Of a stretch of 64,000 nt of DNA, positions 33,984 through 43,009 are shown one piece after another. Numbering within the stretch: position 1 is the stretch's first letter; every line of letters starts with the position of its first letter. Source of the stretch: Brevibacterium sp. S111 (lineage in GTDB: Bacteria; Actinomycetota; Actinomycetes; Actinomycetales; Brevibacteriaceae). Location: NCBI RefSeq assembly GCF_004745075.1, contig NZ_RHFH01000004.1:186001-250000 (forward strand), read 5' to 3'. The notes under the pieces were generated by a model. The model was not told the DNA's origin and did not search any database. It saw only the letters and a program-made list of their open reading frames with translations. The position numbers and the translations under genes were made by a program.

Positions 33984-36900
33984 CAGTCATCCTCCAACAT
34001 CTTCGGACCGATCGCCGGGCAGGACGATCGCACGGGGCAGGACTTGCATTTCTGCTGCTCGACTCGGGCAGGGAAGCTCGCCGCCCGCATCCGGCCGGAC
34101 ACGTCGTCGATGAGCTCGCGTGCCCACTTCGGGTTCTCGTCGATCTCGAGTGCCGGCTGCTCCCGGACGGTGCGGGAGGACTTGCGGAGGAAGACGAGCT
34201 CGGCCCCGAAGGCTTCAGCGTCGAGTTCCTCATCCTCGCCGATCCGGATGGTGCCGGAGTTGATCGCCTCCTGATACACCCCGAGTTGCGCGTGGCGGTC
34301 CATCTCCTTTCCGGCGACGACGTTGCGGCCGGTTTTGAAGTCGACGATGCGCAGTCCCCCGGAGACCTCCTCGACCCGATCGAGGCGACCGGTCACCTTC
34401 CACCGGCGCCCTGCGTCATCGACGCCGGCGGCATAGACCTGCGCTTCGACTCCGATGAGGCTGCCGGGAGCGTTCTCAATGTATTCGCCGAGGCGGTCGG
34501 CCATCTTCATCGCCACATCGAGTTCCCGTTCGCGTTCCCACTCGGCATCGAATTCGAGAGAGGAGAATTCGCCTGCGACGAAGTCGCGGATCGCTGAGGT
34601 CGGTCCTTCGGGGTAGTTCTCGGCGGCTGCGTGGATGATGGTGCCCAGGTTCTGTGCGGTCGAACTCGCGCGATCGCCGCCATTGCGAGTGAGGAACCAG
34701 CGCAGAGAGCAATCGGTGAAGGCTTCGACCTGGGACGGCGAGACACGGACAGTGTCGGAATCGGTGTACAGCGGATCGAACGAAGTGATGTCTTCGGATT
34801 CACGCCAGCGGCTCGGGTCTTCGACTGCCGGGCTGGCCGCGGAGAACGCCCGCATCAGCTGCGCCCAGCTCAGGGTCTCGGAATCCGGAGCGTCTGCCTG
34901 CTGGGCTGCCGCGGTCTGCAGCAGATGGGCTCGGGCGTGTGCTGCCATCTCCGGCAGAGTCAGCGGCGGCAGCTCGTCTTCATGGGTGATCGCATAGCCG
35001 TCGGCGACCTCGGTGCCCTTGGCGGTTCCCGCCGCCAGCACGTCGAAGAAAGGGGAGGGTTCGGTCTCGGCATCGGTGACTGCGGTGACGATGACCTTCT
35101 GCTGGGCACGGCTGAGCGCGGTGTAGAAGAGCTCGCCCTCTTCCCGCAGGTTCGTCTTCTTCGCATGAGCGTGATATCCAGGGTCGGCTGTCACGGTCTC
35201 TCCGCTCGTCAGCACGGACGCGAGGTCGGTCAGTCCGAGGATGCCGCCGCGCAGCTTCGGGTTCGGCCACACTCCCTCGTTGACTTCGGCGATGATGACC
35301 AGCGGCACGCGCACATGAGCCAACGATGAGGGCGTGCCGACGCGAACATGGTCGGCGAATCCCGCAGTGTCGGCCAGGGAGTCCTGAGCGATGTCCTGTT
35401 CGGCGACGATCCCCGCGAAGGATCGTGCGGTGAAGCCGCCGCGGTCGGCGATCTTCTCGGCCAACGCGAACAGGCGCAGCACCGAGTCGAGGTAGCCGTT
35501 GGTCACGGACTCGGGGTCCTGCAGGGCTTCGTTCTGCCACTTCTGCGCGACACCGGCGGCTTCCCAGATCGTCCACAGTGCTTGGTGGGGGTCGTCGGTG
35601 CCGACCGCAGCGGCGGCGTGGAGCATGCGCGAGATCGTCGCCAGTGCCTGCGGGGACGAATCGTCGATGGGGCTGCGCAGCGCCAGCGCGAGAGAGGCGG
35701 TGCTGCTGGGCGCGGGGAACCGGCGGCGCACGGTGCGGCGGAAGCGGCGGATCTGCACGGGGTCGAGCCGAACGTAGATGCTGCCGGCCAGGGACAGGGC
35801 GAGTTCGGCGATGGACTCATCGTCGTCGAAATCAGGCGTCGTCGACAGCAGCTCCAGGAGCGGAGCTGTGGCCGGGTCGACGTTGAGCGGCTGCATCAGA
35901 GTGGCGATGGAGACACCGGAGGCCCGCAGCTCATTGGCGATCGACCGCGCGCTGTTCGCGTTTCTGCAGATGAGGGCCACATCCGACCAGGAGTGTCCAT
36001 CTTCGACGAAGTTCGTGATCCGCCGGGCCAGATACCGGGTGCCCGAAGCGCTGCCCTCGAACACGTGAGTCTCCAGATGCGCGTCCAGTGCCGTCTCCGG
36101 AGACACCGACTCCGCGGGGACCTCGGCAGGTGCTCGTGTGTTCGCCGCCGACTCGTCGCCCAAACCACCAGCGGAGTCGAAGGACGAGTCCGCGGAGGAA
36201 TCGGCGGCGGGTGCTGCTGTGGGGCGTGGTCGGGGCATATGGCCCAGTGACCACCGGGTCGTGATTCGGGCACCGAAGCCGTCGATGGTCTCGGCCAGAG
36301 CGGGGTCGACGTCCCACAGTTCGTTGAGGACGATGGTGTCGAATCCCGTGTCCGCGGTGGCCCGGTCGATGATCGAGGCGTCCGCACCGTGGAAGCGCCC
36401 GGTCACCGTCTCCGGAGTTCCGAACAGGGCGATCGCGCTGCCGCGGTCACGCAGCTGTTCGAGGATGCCCCAGCTGGCCGCCGGGAAATCCTGCACACCA
36501 TCGGCGAGGACCACCGTCGGCACCCGATCGGGAGCGAACGACCATGTTCTGCCGGCGGTCGCCTCGGCGGGTTCACGGAAGATCTCGAACGCCGCCAGAG
36601 CGAGCACGGTGGCGGAATCGACACCGCCGTAACCGGGCATCGACAGGATGCCGAGGTATTCGTCGAGGATCTCGGCGATCGCTTCCCACCGCGGATCGGG
36701 GCACCGGGCGAGGACGCGGCCGAGAGCGGTGCGACCGAAGTCGAAGATGTGCTCGCTCGGGCCGGTGACGGTCGATGACGGTTCGGGCGTGCGGATCCCG
36801 AAGTCGAACTCCATCACTCGGTTGAGTGCATCGCGGACCTCGGTGCGGAAAGCCGAGGTCGAGCGCACCTCGGCGGTGAGTTCCGAGGGCCACAGCGGTC

Positions 36901-37279
36901 CACGGGAGTGACCGAGCTCATGCCCTGCCAGCAGGTCGGCCAGGAACACGTCCTGGTCGGCTCCGGAGATGAACTCGAGGTCTTCGCCTGTGCGTGTCGT
37001 GTGTGCGGCACGGGCGATTCCGTAGGCGTAGGAGGCGAGGCTGCGGGCGGCGGCGCCGGTGAGGACCGCATCGGCGGGCGGCTGCAGCCGGTTGCGCAGA
37101 ACATCGGCGTGATCGCGGTCGGGGGTGAGGACGAGGACCGCGGCCGGGTCGATCCGTGTGACCAGATCCGCGTAGACGGATTCGAGCAGCGTCGTCTTCC
37201 CGGTGCCCGGTCGGCCGATGATGTTCAGGCAGCGGCCCGAGAGCAGAGCGCCGCCCATCTGCTGGGTCATCTCATCCAT
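33983..37279 (-). CDS. adnA: ATP-dependent helicase-nuclease subunit AdnA (Fe-S nuclease)
   Basis: A 1098-aa partner of AdnB. N-terminal GRPGTGKTTLLES (residues 22-34) is the Walker A. The position of motif II reads VVLADGVQDFPAASW instead of DExQD, so this motor may be weak or inactive, in line with AdnB being the main motor in mycobacteria. The C-terminal nuclease has LRIVDFKTGRN (near 980) and an AddB-like four-cysteine iron-sulfur arrangement: FTDCSLRW (near 858) and CKSCPVRSSCPAIG (near 1079-1088). A disordered acidic insert lies near residues 350-400. First gene of the adnA-adnB operon. Confidence 0.92.
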   Translation of the reverse strand: MDEMTQQMGGALLSGRCLNIIGRPGTGKTTLLESVYADLVTRIDPAAVLVLTPDRDHADVLRNRLQPPADAVLTGAAARSLASYAYGIARAAHTTRTGEDLEFISGADQDVFLADLLAGHELGHSRGPLWPSELTAEVRSTSAFRTEVRDALNRVMEFDFGIRTPEPSSTVTGPSEHIFDFGRTALGRVLARCPDPRWEAIAEILDEYLGILSMPGYGGVDSATVLALAAFEIFREPAEATAGRTWSFAPDRVPTVVLADGVQDFPAASWGILEQLRDRGSAIALFGTPETVTGRFHGADASIIDRATADTGFDTIVLNELWDVDPALAETIDGFGARITTRWSLGHMPRPRPTAAPAADSSADSSFDSAGGLGDESAANTRAPAEVPAESVSPETALDAHLETHVFEGSASGTRYLARRITNFVEDGHSWSDVALICRNANSARSIANELRASGVSIATLMQPLNVDPATAPLLELLSTTPDFDDDESIAELALSLAGSIYVRLDPVQIRRFRRTVRRRFPAPSSTASLALALRSPIDDSSPQALATISRMLHAAAAVGTDDPHQALWTIWEAAGVAQKWQNEALQDPESVTNGYLDSVLRLFALAEKIADRGGFTARSFAGIVAEQDIAQDSLADTAGFADHVRVGTPSSLAHVRVPLVIIAEVNEGVWPNPKLRGGILGLTDLASVLTSGETVTADPGYHAHAKKTNLREEGELFYTALSRAQQKVIVTAVTDAETEPSPFFDVLAAGTAKGTEVADGYAITHEDELPPLTLPEMAAHARAHLLQTAAAQQADAPDSETLSWAQLMRAFSAASPAVEDPSRWRESEDITSFDPLYTDSDTVRVSPSQVEAFTDCSLRWFLTRNGGDRASSTAQNLGTIIHAAAENYPEGPTSAIRDFVAGEFSSLEFDAEWERERELDVAMKMADRLGEYIENAPGSLIGVEAQVYAAGVDDAGRRWKVTGRLDRVEEVSGGLRIVDFKTGRNVVAGKEMDRHAQLGVYQEAINSGTIRIGEDEELDAEAFGAELVFLRKSSRTVREQPALEIDENPKWARELIDDVSGRMRAASFPARVEQQKCKSCPVRSSCPAIGPKMLEDD

Positions 37280-37402
37280 ACTCGTATTCCATCACGAGCC
37301 GCTGACACGAGGTTCCCGAAGCTGGAACCGGCGCGTCGCCGAACGGGCGGCTCGCGCGTCGCCGATGCCGACCTGATGCCTGGGGAGAGGGTGGACTTCG
37401 CG

Positions 37403-37414
37403 TAGCATTGAAGA
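37403..37414 (+). promoter_or_regulatory. -10 element for a leaderless tetR-type transcript
   Basis: TAGCAT (37403-37408) is followed by 6 nt and the ATG of the TetR regulator; no ribosome binding site is present in between. Confidence 0.5.
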
Positions 37415-38008
37415 ATGTCGAGTCCACAACAGAGATTGCCCCGTGACCAACGCCGCGACCAATTGGTAGGTGTCGCACGCTCCGTCTTCGCCACCCGTGG
37501 ATACCGAACGACCTCCATGGACATGATCGCCGAGGCTGCCGGGGTGTCCAAGCCCGTGCTCTACCAGCACTTCGACTCGAAGCAGGACCTCTACCTCGCG
37601 CTCATCGACTCCTCGGCCGCGCACCTGGATTCCCGGCTCGCTGCAGCGCTGGAATCGACGAACGACCCGCATGAGAAGATCCGGGCCACCTACCGCGCCT
37701 ACTTCGACTTCGTCGTTTCGCACCGCGAAGAGTTCGTCATCATCTTCAATTCGGATGTCTACGAGCCGAAGGCGGAGCAGAAGCTTCGCGCCCTTCGTGA
37801 GAGTTCGGCCTCCCGCGTCGTCGCCGCACTGCAGGATTTCGCCCGGCTGCGCGATGATGAAGCGCGATTCCTGTGTCGTGCTCTCATCGGCACCGCCGAG
37901 GTCGTCGTCAAACAGCTCGACTCCCAGCGCGGCATCGACGTCGATTCCGCCGTCTCTCTGCTCACGCAGATGAGCTGGGGAGGCTTGAAGTCGTTCGCCG
38001 AACGCTGA
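37415..38008 (+). CDS. TetR/AcrR family transcriptional regulator
   Basis: A 197-aa regulator with an N-terminal helix-turn-helix (RDQLVGVARSVFATRGYRTT, SMDMIAEAAGVSKPVLYQHF) and a TetR C-terminal ligand domain. The position next to DUF3107, a ferritin-like protein and a DEAD-box helicase matches mycobacterial Rv3208 and neighbours. It appears to be transcribed as a leaderless mRNA. Regulon and ligand unknown. Confidence 0.92.
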   Translation: MSSPQQRLPRDQRRDQLVGVARSVFATRGYRTTSMDMIAEAAGVSKPVLYQHFDSKQDLYLALIDSSAAHLDSRLAAALESTNDPHEKIRATYRAYFDFVVSHREEFVIIFNSDVYEPKAEQKLRALRESSASRVVAALQDFARLRDDEARFLCRALIGTAEVVVKQLDSQRGIDVDSAVSLLTQMSWGGLKSFAER

Positions 38009-38180
38009 CCGTTACGCTCAGGCACCGGGCATCCGGACACCGGGTACGGGCACAGCGGCTCGCGCCTCACGGTTCGTCAGCCCACAGCGGAATCCGGCGG
38101 GAAGAAACCCTCCCCCGCTGACGTTAAGCTGGACACAGTCCAATCCATCATCCGCCACCCAGATCGGCACAAGGAGCACT

Positions 38181-38402
38181 ATGGAAATCAAGATCGGCGT
38201 CAAGCAGACCCAGCGCGAGATCACCCTCGAAACCGACGAAGACTCGAAGGCGCTGGCCGCCCGCGTCGAGGAGAAGATCCAGTCCGATGGACTGCTGACG
38301 TTCACGGACACGAAGGGTCGCCAGATCTTCGTTCCCGCCGCTTCGCTGGGCTACCTCGAACTCGGCACGGAAACCGCGCGCCGCGTGGGCTTCAGCGCCT
38401 GA
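38181..38402 (+). CDS. DUF3107 family small protein
   Basis: A 73-aa acidic protein (MEIKIGVKQTQREITLETDE ... RQIFVPAASLGYLELG) of the actinobacteria-specific DUF3107 family, called TB9.4 in M. tuberculosis. Function unknown. AAGGAG precedes the ATG. Downstream of a TetR gene as in mycobacteria, and followed by a strong terminator. Confidence 0.92.
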   Translation: MEIKIGVKQTQREITLETDEDSKALAARVEEKIQSDGLLTFTDTKGRQIFVPAASLGYLELGTETARRVGFSA

Positions 38403-38434
38403 GCACACTGAAGCGCATGAATGCGGAACTGACA

Positions 38435-38467
38435 GATGGGCCCCGGTCGCAATGACCGGGGCCCATC
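38435..38467. terminator. Bidirectional terminator between DUF3107 and the ferritin-like gene
   Basis: A perfect 14-bp stem GATGGGCCCCGGTC and its complement around a 5-nt loop, between convergent genes. Confidence 0.88.
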
Positions 38468-38480
38468 CGCATTCACTCTC

Positions 38481-39113
38481 TCAGGCGACGAGGCCGAGCG
38501 CGGACATCCGCTTCGAATGGTTCGAGGTCACCGCCGGGATCAGCTCGACGACCATGTCCTCGTCGAGGCCGAGGAAGGGATCGGTGAGCAGGCTGCGTGC
38601 CCGCCCGAGGGTCTCGGCGACGAGCTTGCGGCCCCACAGCGCCAAACGCGACGCCAACTGCGTGTCGACGGCCACTTCGGATGTCAGACGATTGCGCGCA
38701 TATTCACTGGCACGTGTATCATCGAGAATTGCAATAGCCAGGCTGTATCCGGGCTCCGCGAGTTCGTCCACCGCCGTGCGGTAGAAATCATTCATGATTC
38801 CGTCGAAGACGAATCCCTTCATGAGGCTTTCGTACCAGTCGCGAGGACGAGTCCTTTCAGCCAGCGTGTTGAAGGTCGGCTCGAAGTGCTGACAGAGCTC
38901 GATCACATCCTGGCCCATCTGATCGATGTGCTGTGAGAGCTGCTCGAAGTTCGCGAAGGACTGAGAGGCCAACCGCGCCAGGATGACCTTGTCATCCAGA
39001 TCCGCTGCGGTCGTCGCGTTGGTGGCCATACGTTCGAAACCGGTCAGCTCGCCGAACGCAAGAAGAGCGAGCGTTGCAGCATCATTACCGGCCAATGGGA
39101 CAGAATCGGGCAT
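38481..39113 (-). CDS. Ferritin-like fold protein (Rv3210c type)
   Basis: A 210-aa all-helical protein of the actinobacterial ferritin-like group next to rhlE and DUF3107. The four-helix-bundle character is clear (LALLAFGELTGFERMATNA, LASQSFANFEQLSQHIDQMG, GIMNDFYRTAVDELAE), but I cannot confirm the di-iron E/ExxH set. Some members are annotated as MiaE-like tRNA hydroxylases. Divergent from the DEAD-box helicase gene. Confidence 0.82.
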   Translation of the reverse strand: MPDSVPLAGNDAATLALLAFGELTGFERMATNATTAADLDDKVILARLASQSFANFEQLSQHIDQMGQDVIELCQHFEPTFNTLAERTRPRDWYESLMKGFVFDGIMNDFYRTAVDELAEPGYSLAIAILDDTRASEYARNRLTSEVAVDTQLASRLALWGRKLVAETLGRARSLLTDPFLGLDEDMVVELIPAVTSNHSKRMSALGLVA

Positions 39114-39174
39114 AGTTCAAGACTACCGGTTCTGGGCCATGACAAGCGCGAATGCGCTAAAAGGAGTTTGGAAT

Positions 39175-40707
39175 ATGGCGGAGACAGAACCGGATTTCGC
39201 AGAGCTGGGAGTCGCCGGACCGATCGTGGCCTCACTGGCCTCAGCAGGAATCACCCACCCCTTCCCGATTCAGGCACTGACGCTGCCCGTGGCGCTGTCA
39301 GGTGCCGACATCATCGGACAGGCCAAGACGGGCACCGGAAAGACCCTGGGATTCGGAATCCCCCTGCTCCAGCGCGTCGTCGGCAAGACCGAGGACTCCT
39401 CGGTGACCACCCACCCCGAGGCGACTCCCGACAGCGTCAACGACTCCAAGGAACCGCGTCTGCCGCAGGCCCTCGTCGTCGTGCCCACCCGTGAACTGGC
39501 CAAGCAGGTCGCAGCCGATCTCGTGACCGCCTCGGTGCAGCGTGACATCGACATCATGACGATCTACGGCGGCATGGACTTCGACCCGCAGATCAACCGG
39601 CTCAAGGCCGGTGTCGATGTCGTCGTCGGCACCCCCGGCCGCCTCCTCGACCTCTACGGACGCAAGATCCTCCGCCTTCACCGCGTGCGCACCGTCGTCC
39701 TCGACGAGGCCGATGAGATGCTCGACCTCGGGTTCCTGCCCGATGTGGAGAAGATCATCAACGCCGTGCCCGCACACCGGCAGACGATGTTGTTCTCGGC
39801 GACCATGCCGGGTGCCGTCATCACACTGGCCCGTCGGTACATGAGCCAGCCCACGCACATCCGGGCCCAGGACCACGAGGACCTGTCCATGCTGGGCAAG
39901 AACACGACTCAGTTCGTCTATCGCGCCCATTCGATGGACAAGTCCGAACTCGTCGCTCGCATGCTCCAGGCCGAGGGCCGGGGCCGCACGATCATCTTCA
40001 CCCGCACCAAACGGACCGCCGACAAGCTCGCGGCCGAACTCGGCGACCGCGGCTTCGACGTCAAGGCTCTGCACGGCGACCTCGGTCAGTCGCAGCGGGA
40101 GAAGGCGCTGAAGTCCTTCCGCGACGGCAAGGTCGATGTGCTCGTGGCCACCGATGTCGCCGCCCGCGGAATCGACATCGACGATGTCACCCATGTTGTC
40201 AACTACCAGTGCCCCGAAGACGAGAAGACCTACGTCCACCGCATCGGTCGCACCGGCCGCGCGGGTCACTCGGGTGTGGCCGTGACCCTTGTCGACTGGG
40301 ACGACATGCCCCGTTGGCGACTGATCAACAAGGCCCTCGGCCTCGACTTCGACGAACCGGCCGAGACTTATTCGACGTCTCCGCACTTCTTCGCCGACCT
40401 CGACATCCCGAAGGGCACCAAGGGTCGCCTGCCGCGCCAGCACCCCGAAGGTGAGGACGAGACCGGCGGGGAGAAGAACCGCGGGTCCGAGCGTCGCGGG
40501 TCCGACCGTCGCGGCTCCGGCCGTGGCGGCTCCGATGACCGCCGAGGCGGCTCCTCCGACCGTCGCGGCTCCTCTTCCGGTGCCGGTGAGGAAGGCCGCA
40601 AGCCGCGCCGCCAGCGCAATCGTCGGCGCACCCGCGGCGGCAAACCGGTCAACCGCGGCCATGCCGGCCAGGGTGGGCACTCGGCCACCGACGCCAGCGA
40701 GGACTGA
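39175..40707 (+). CDS. DEAD/DEAH-box ATP-dependent RNA helicase (RhlE type)
   Basis: A 510-aa RNA helicase. All motifs are visible: Q motif (FPIQALTLP), motif I AKTGTGKT, Ia PTRELAKQ, GG, Ib TPGRLLD, II VLDEADEMLD, III SAT, IV IIFTRTKR, V TDVAARGIDI and VI HRIGRTGRAG. The C-terminal 80 residues are a low-complexity Arg/Gly/Ser tail for RNA binding. AAGGAG lies 8 nt before the ATG. The role is RNA unwinding in ribosome assembly or decay; the exact role is inferred. Confidence 0.95.
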   Translation: MAETEPDFAELGVAGPIVASLASAGITHPFPIQALTLPVALSGADIIGQAKTGTGKTLGFGIPLLQRVVGKTEDSSVTTHPEATPDSVNDSKEPRLPQALVVVPTRELAKQVAADLVTASVQRDIDIMTIYGGMDFDPQINRLKAGVDVVVGTPGRLLDLYGRKILRLHRVRTVVLDEADEMLDLGFLPDVEKIINAVPAHRQTMLFSATMPGAVITLARRYMSQPTHIRAQDHEDLSMLGKNTTQFVYRAHSMDKSELVARMLQAEGRGRTIIFTRTKRTADKLAAELGDRGFDVKALHGDLGQSQREKALKSFRDGKVDVLVATDVAARGIDIDDVTHVVNYQCPEDEKTYVHRIGRTGRAGHSGVAVTLVDWDDMPRWRLINKALGLDFDEPAETYSTSPHFFADLDIPKGTKGRLPRQHPEGEDETGGEKNRGSERRGSDRRGSGRGGSDDRRGGSSDRRGSSSGAGEEGRKPRRQRNRRRTRGGKPVNRGHAGQGGHSATDASED

Positions 40708-40739
40708 ACTGACGCCGGCGACGGCGCACAGACTTCGTT

Positions 40740-40775
40740 GAAGGGGCCCCAACCGTGCTCGGTTGGGGCCCCTTC
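40740..40775 (+). terminator. Intrinsic terminator after the DEAD-box helicase
   Basis: A perfect 16-bp GC-rich stem (GAAGGGGCCCCAACCG and complement) with a TGCT loop; the 3' side is not T-rich. Confidence 0.85.
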
Positions 40776-40879
40776 GCCGTCCCGTGTCCGGATCACGGAG
40801 CCTCGTTCACTCTGCGTTCAACCTGATCTCCGAAGGCGTTCAATTCGGTGGTCAAGACTGTTCTGACGCCCTGTCTCCG

Positions 40880-42070
40880 ATGACGAACGAGAGCGATTCA
40901 TTGTTCAGTTCACGCCGTGTGGATGCCCCCTCCCCCGCAGCACCTGCCGGGGTCTCCGATCTCTCCCCGAAGAGTCAGGAGCTCGCGGCCGGTCTGGACC
41001 CGGCTTCCGAGTCGTCAGCGTCCGACCGCGCCTCGGACGCGGCCACCTCCCCCGGCACCCGCACCGGCAGGCGCCACCGGCACGATGTCGATGTCATGCG
41101 CGTCCTCGCCGGACTGACCGTGATGATCGGCCACTCCGGCGGTGTGCTCATCGGCCGCAGCGAGGAAGGCTCCGACGCCTGGTGGCTCGGTCATCTCGCC
41201 GAGGCTGTCAATCCCTGGGCCGTGCCCATGTTCTTCATGATCGCCGGGTGGGCCGTGCTCGCCGGTGCGCCCCCGCGCACAGAAGCCAAGATGTGGGACC
41301 GGATCGTGCGCCACCTGGTTCCCCTCGCCTCGTGGTCGGTCATCTTCGTCCTGGGATTCAACCTCTTCGACACCGACGAGGTGAATGTCCGCCATGACCT
41401 CGTGCGCAGCTTCCTCGAAGCCGGTCGCCCCGGCTTCCACCTGTGGTATCTCTACGCGTACATTCCGCTCATCCTCGTCTTCGGCACGCTCGTCCTGTTC
41501 TGGAGGAACGAGCGCCCGTGGAGGCTCGCGGCTCTCGCCCTGGTGCTGGCCGGATCGACGGTGTGGGCGCCGTTTCTGCTCGACCTCGTCGGCTCCGATC
41601 AGGACGCCTGGAAATGGGGATTCGCCACCTATCAGGTCGTCTACTTCGTCATCGGTGCCTTCGTCATCCAGCACGCCGGGGAGCTGCGTCCGCCGATCTG
41701 GACGCTGTGTCTGCTCTTCGCCGCCTCGGCGCTCGGTGTCCTCTGGTGGGAGTCGCAGAAGTCCTATCCGATCGAGAACGCGAATCCGCTCATCGTGGGG
41801 CTGGCGATCAGCGTGATCCTCCTCGTCTCCCGCTTGCGCCTCGGCACCCGCACGAAGAAGATCTTCGCGCGTCTGGCGTCAGCGTCGTTCGGCGCGTTCC
41901 TCGTCCATGTGTTCTTCCTCGAACTCTTCTTCGAACGCCTCTACGATGTCGAGGCCGGACCGGTCGTCCTCGTCATCCAGTACCTCGGTTTCCTTGCCGC
42001 CATGGCCGCCGTGTCCTATGCGCTGAGCTTTGCGTGGGGACGGCTGCGGCTGCGGCGAATCCTCGGCTGA
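40880..42070 (+). CDS. Acyltransferase family (Acyltransf_3) membrane protein
   Basis: A 396-aa protein with a disordered N-terminal stretch of about 65 residues followed by around ten hydrophobic helices. The family signature of O-acyltransferases begins with DVDVMRVLAGLTVMIGHSGG (catalytic His region) and continues with PMFFMIAGWAVLAG. Members modify cell-wall or surface glycans with acyl groups at the membrane; the target here is unknown. The ATG at 40880 (MTNESDSLFSS) is chosen since upstream codons fall in the intergenic region after the terminator. Confidence 0.82.
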   Translation: MTNESDSLFSSRRVDAPSPAAPAGVSDLSPKSQELAAGLDPASESSASDRASDAATSPGTRTGRRHRHDVDVMRVLAGLTVMIGHSGGVLIGRSEEGSDAWWLGHLAEAVNPWAVPMFFMIAGWAVLAGAPPRTEAKMWDRIVRHLVPLASWSVIFVLGFNLFDTDEVNVRHDLVRSFLEAGRPGFHLWYLYAYIPLILVFGTLVLFWRNERPWRLAALALVLAGSTVWAPFLLDLVGSDQDAWKWGFATYQVVYFVIGAFVIQHAGELRPPIWTLCLLFAASALGVLWWESQKSYPIENANPLIVGLAISVILLVSRLRLGTRTKKIFARLASASFGAFLVHVFFLELFFERLYDVEAGPVVLVIQYLGFLAAMAAVSYALSFAWGRLRLRRILG

Positions 42071-42072
42071 GC

Positions 42073-42930
42073 TCAGCCTTGGATGTAGTCGACGCCGCCG
42101 GGTCGTGAGGCGGCGCGGTCGAGGAGTCTGGTGAGCATGTGGTCGGAGGTGACGTGTTCGCCGAGGCGGTTGGGTTTGCCCGTGCCGTGGTAGTCGCTCG
42201 ACCCGGTGATGATGAGGTCGTTCTCATGGGCGAGTCGACGCATCGCCTCCCGTTCCTGAGGCGGGTTGTCCCGATGGTCGACTTCGAGCCCGTCGAGACC
42301 GGCGGCGATGAACTCGGTCATCGCTGAATCGGGCACGACCCGTCCGCGCATGGCGGCACGAGGATGGGCGAAGACCGAGACTCCTCCGGCTTCGCGGATG
42401 AGACCGATCGCGGTGATCGGGTCGATCGTCGGCAGCGCCACATGGTATTTGCCGCGGCTGGACAGGATGGAGGAGAACGCTTCAGTGCGGTTCTCCACGA
42501 CACCGGCGGCCACGAGGGCATCGGCGATGTGCGGTCGCCCGATCGTCGCGTCTTCGCCGGAGACCGAGAGGACTGCGTCCATGTCGATGGGATAGTCCTC
42601 GGCAAGGCGCTCGATGATGAGGTGCGTGCGGTGCAGACGTGCCCGCCTGGTCTCCTGCACGACTTCGGCCAGTCCTGTGTTGTACGGGTCATGAAGGTAG
42701 GACAGCAGGTGCACACTGATGCCTTCGTAACGACAGGAGATCTCCATTCCCCGAACCAGCCCGAGCCCGTAGACGCGTGCGGCGTCCTCGGCCAGGGTCC
42801 AGCCCGCGGTGGTGTCGTGGTCGGTGATGCCGACGACGTCGATGCCCTCCATCGAGGCTTCGGAGATGAGTTCGGAAGGAGTTTGGGTCCCGTCCGAGAA
42901 TGCGGTGTGCACATGGAGATCGATGACCAT
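42073..42930 (-). CDS. PHP-domain phosphoesterase (TrpH/nucleoside bisphosphate phosphatase type)
   Basis: A 285-aa PHP-family metal-dependent phosphatase. Metal ligands follow the family order: DLHVHTAFSDG, GITDHDTTAG, RGMEISC, SVFAHPRAA and GSSDYHGTG. The E. coli relative (YciV) hydrolyses 3',5'-nucleoside bisphosphates and has RNase activity; the precise substrate here is inferred. The start is the ATG reading MVIDLHVHT, which has a -10 six nt upstream. The convergent acyltransferase gene ends 2 bp from this stop. Confidence 0.88.
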   Translation of the reverse strand: MVIDLHVHTAFSDGTQTPSELISEASMEGIDVVGITDHDTTAGWTLAEDAARVYGLGLVRGMEISCRYEGISVHLLSYLHDPYNTGLAEVVQETRRARLHRTHLIIERLAEDYPIDMDAVLSVSGEDATIGRPHIADALVAAGVVENRTEAFSSILSSRGKYHVALPTIDPITAIGLIREAGGVSVFAHPRAAMRGRVVPDSAMTEFIAAGLDGLEVDHRDNPPQEREAMRRLAHENDLIITGSSDYHGTGKPNRLGEHVTSDHMLTRLLDRAASRPGGVDYIQG

Positions 42931-43009
42931 GATCACAGTCTATCTGCAACTGTCGTTCCCTCTTCCACATGTGCCGACGATGTCAGCCCCGACGCATAGA
43001 CTGGGTGGC
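42931..43009. promoter_or_regulatory. Divergent leaderless promoters of the PHP gene and pepP
   Basis: Minus strand: TAGACT (42937-42942), then 6 nt to the PHP ATG. Plus strand: TAGACT (42997-43002), then 7 nt to the pepP ATG. Both starts should be leaderless; 54 bp separate the two hexamers. Confidence 0.6.
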
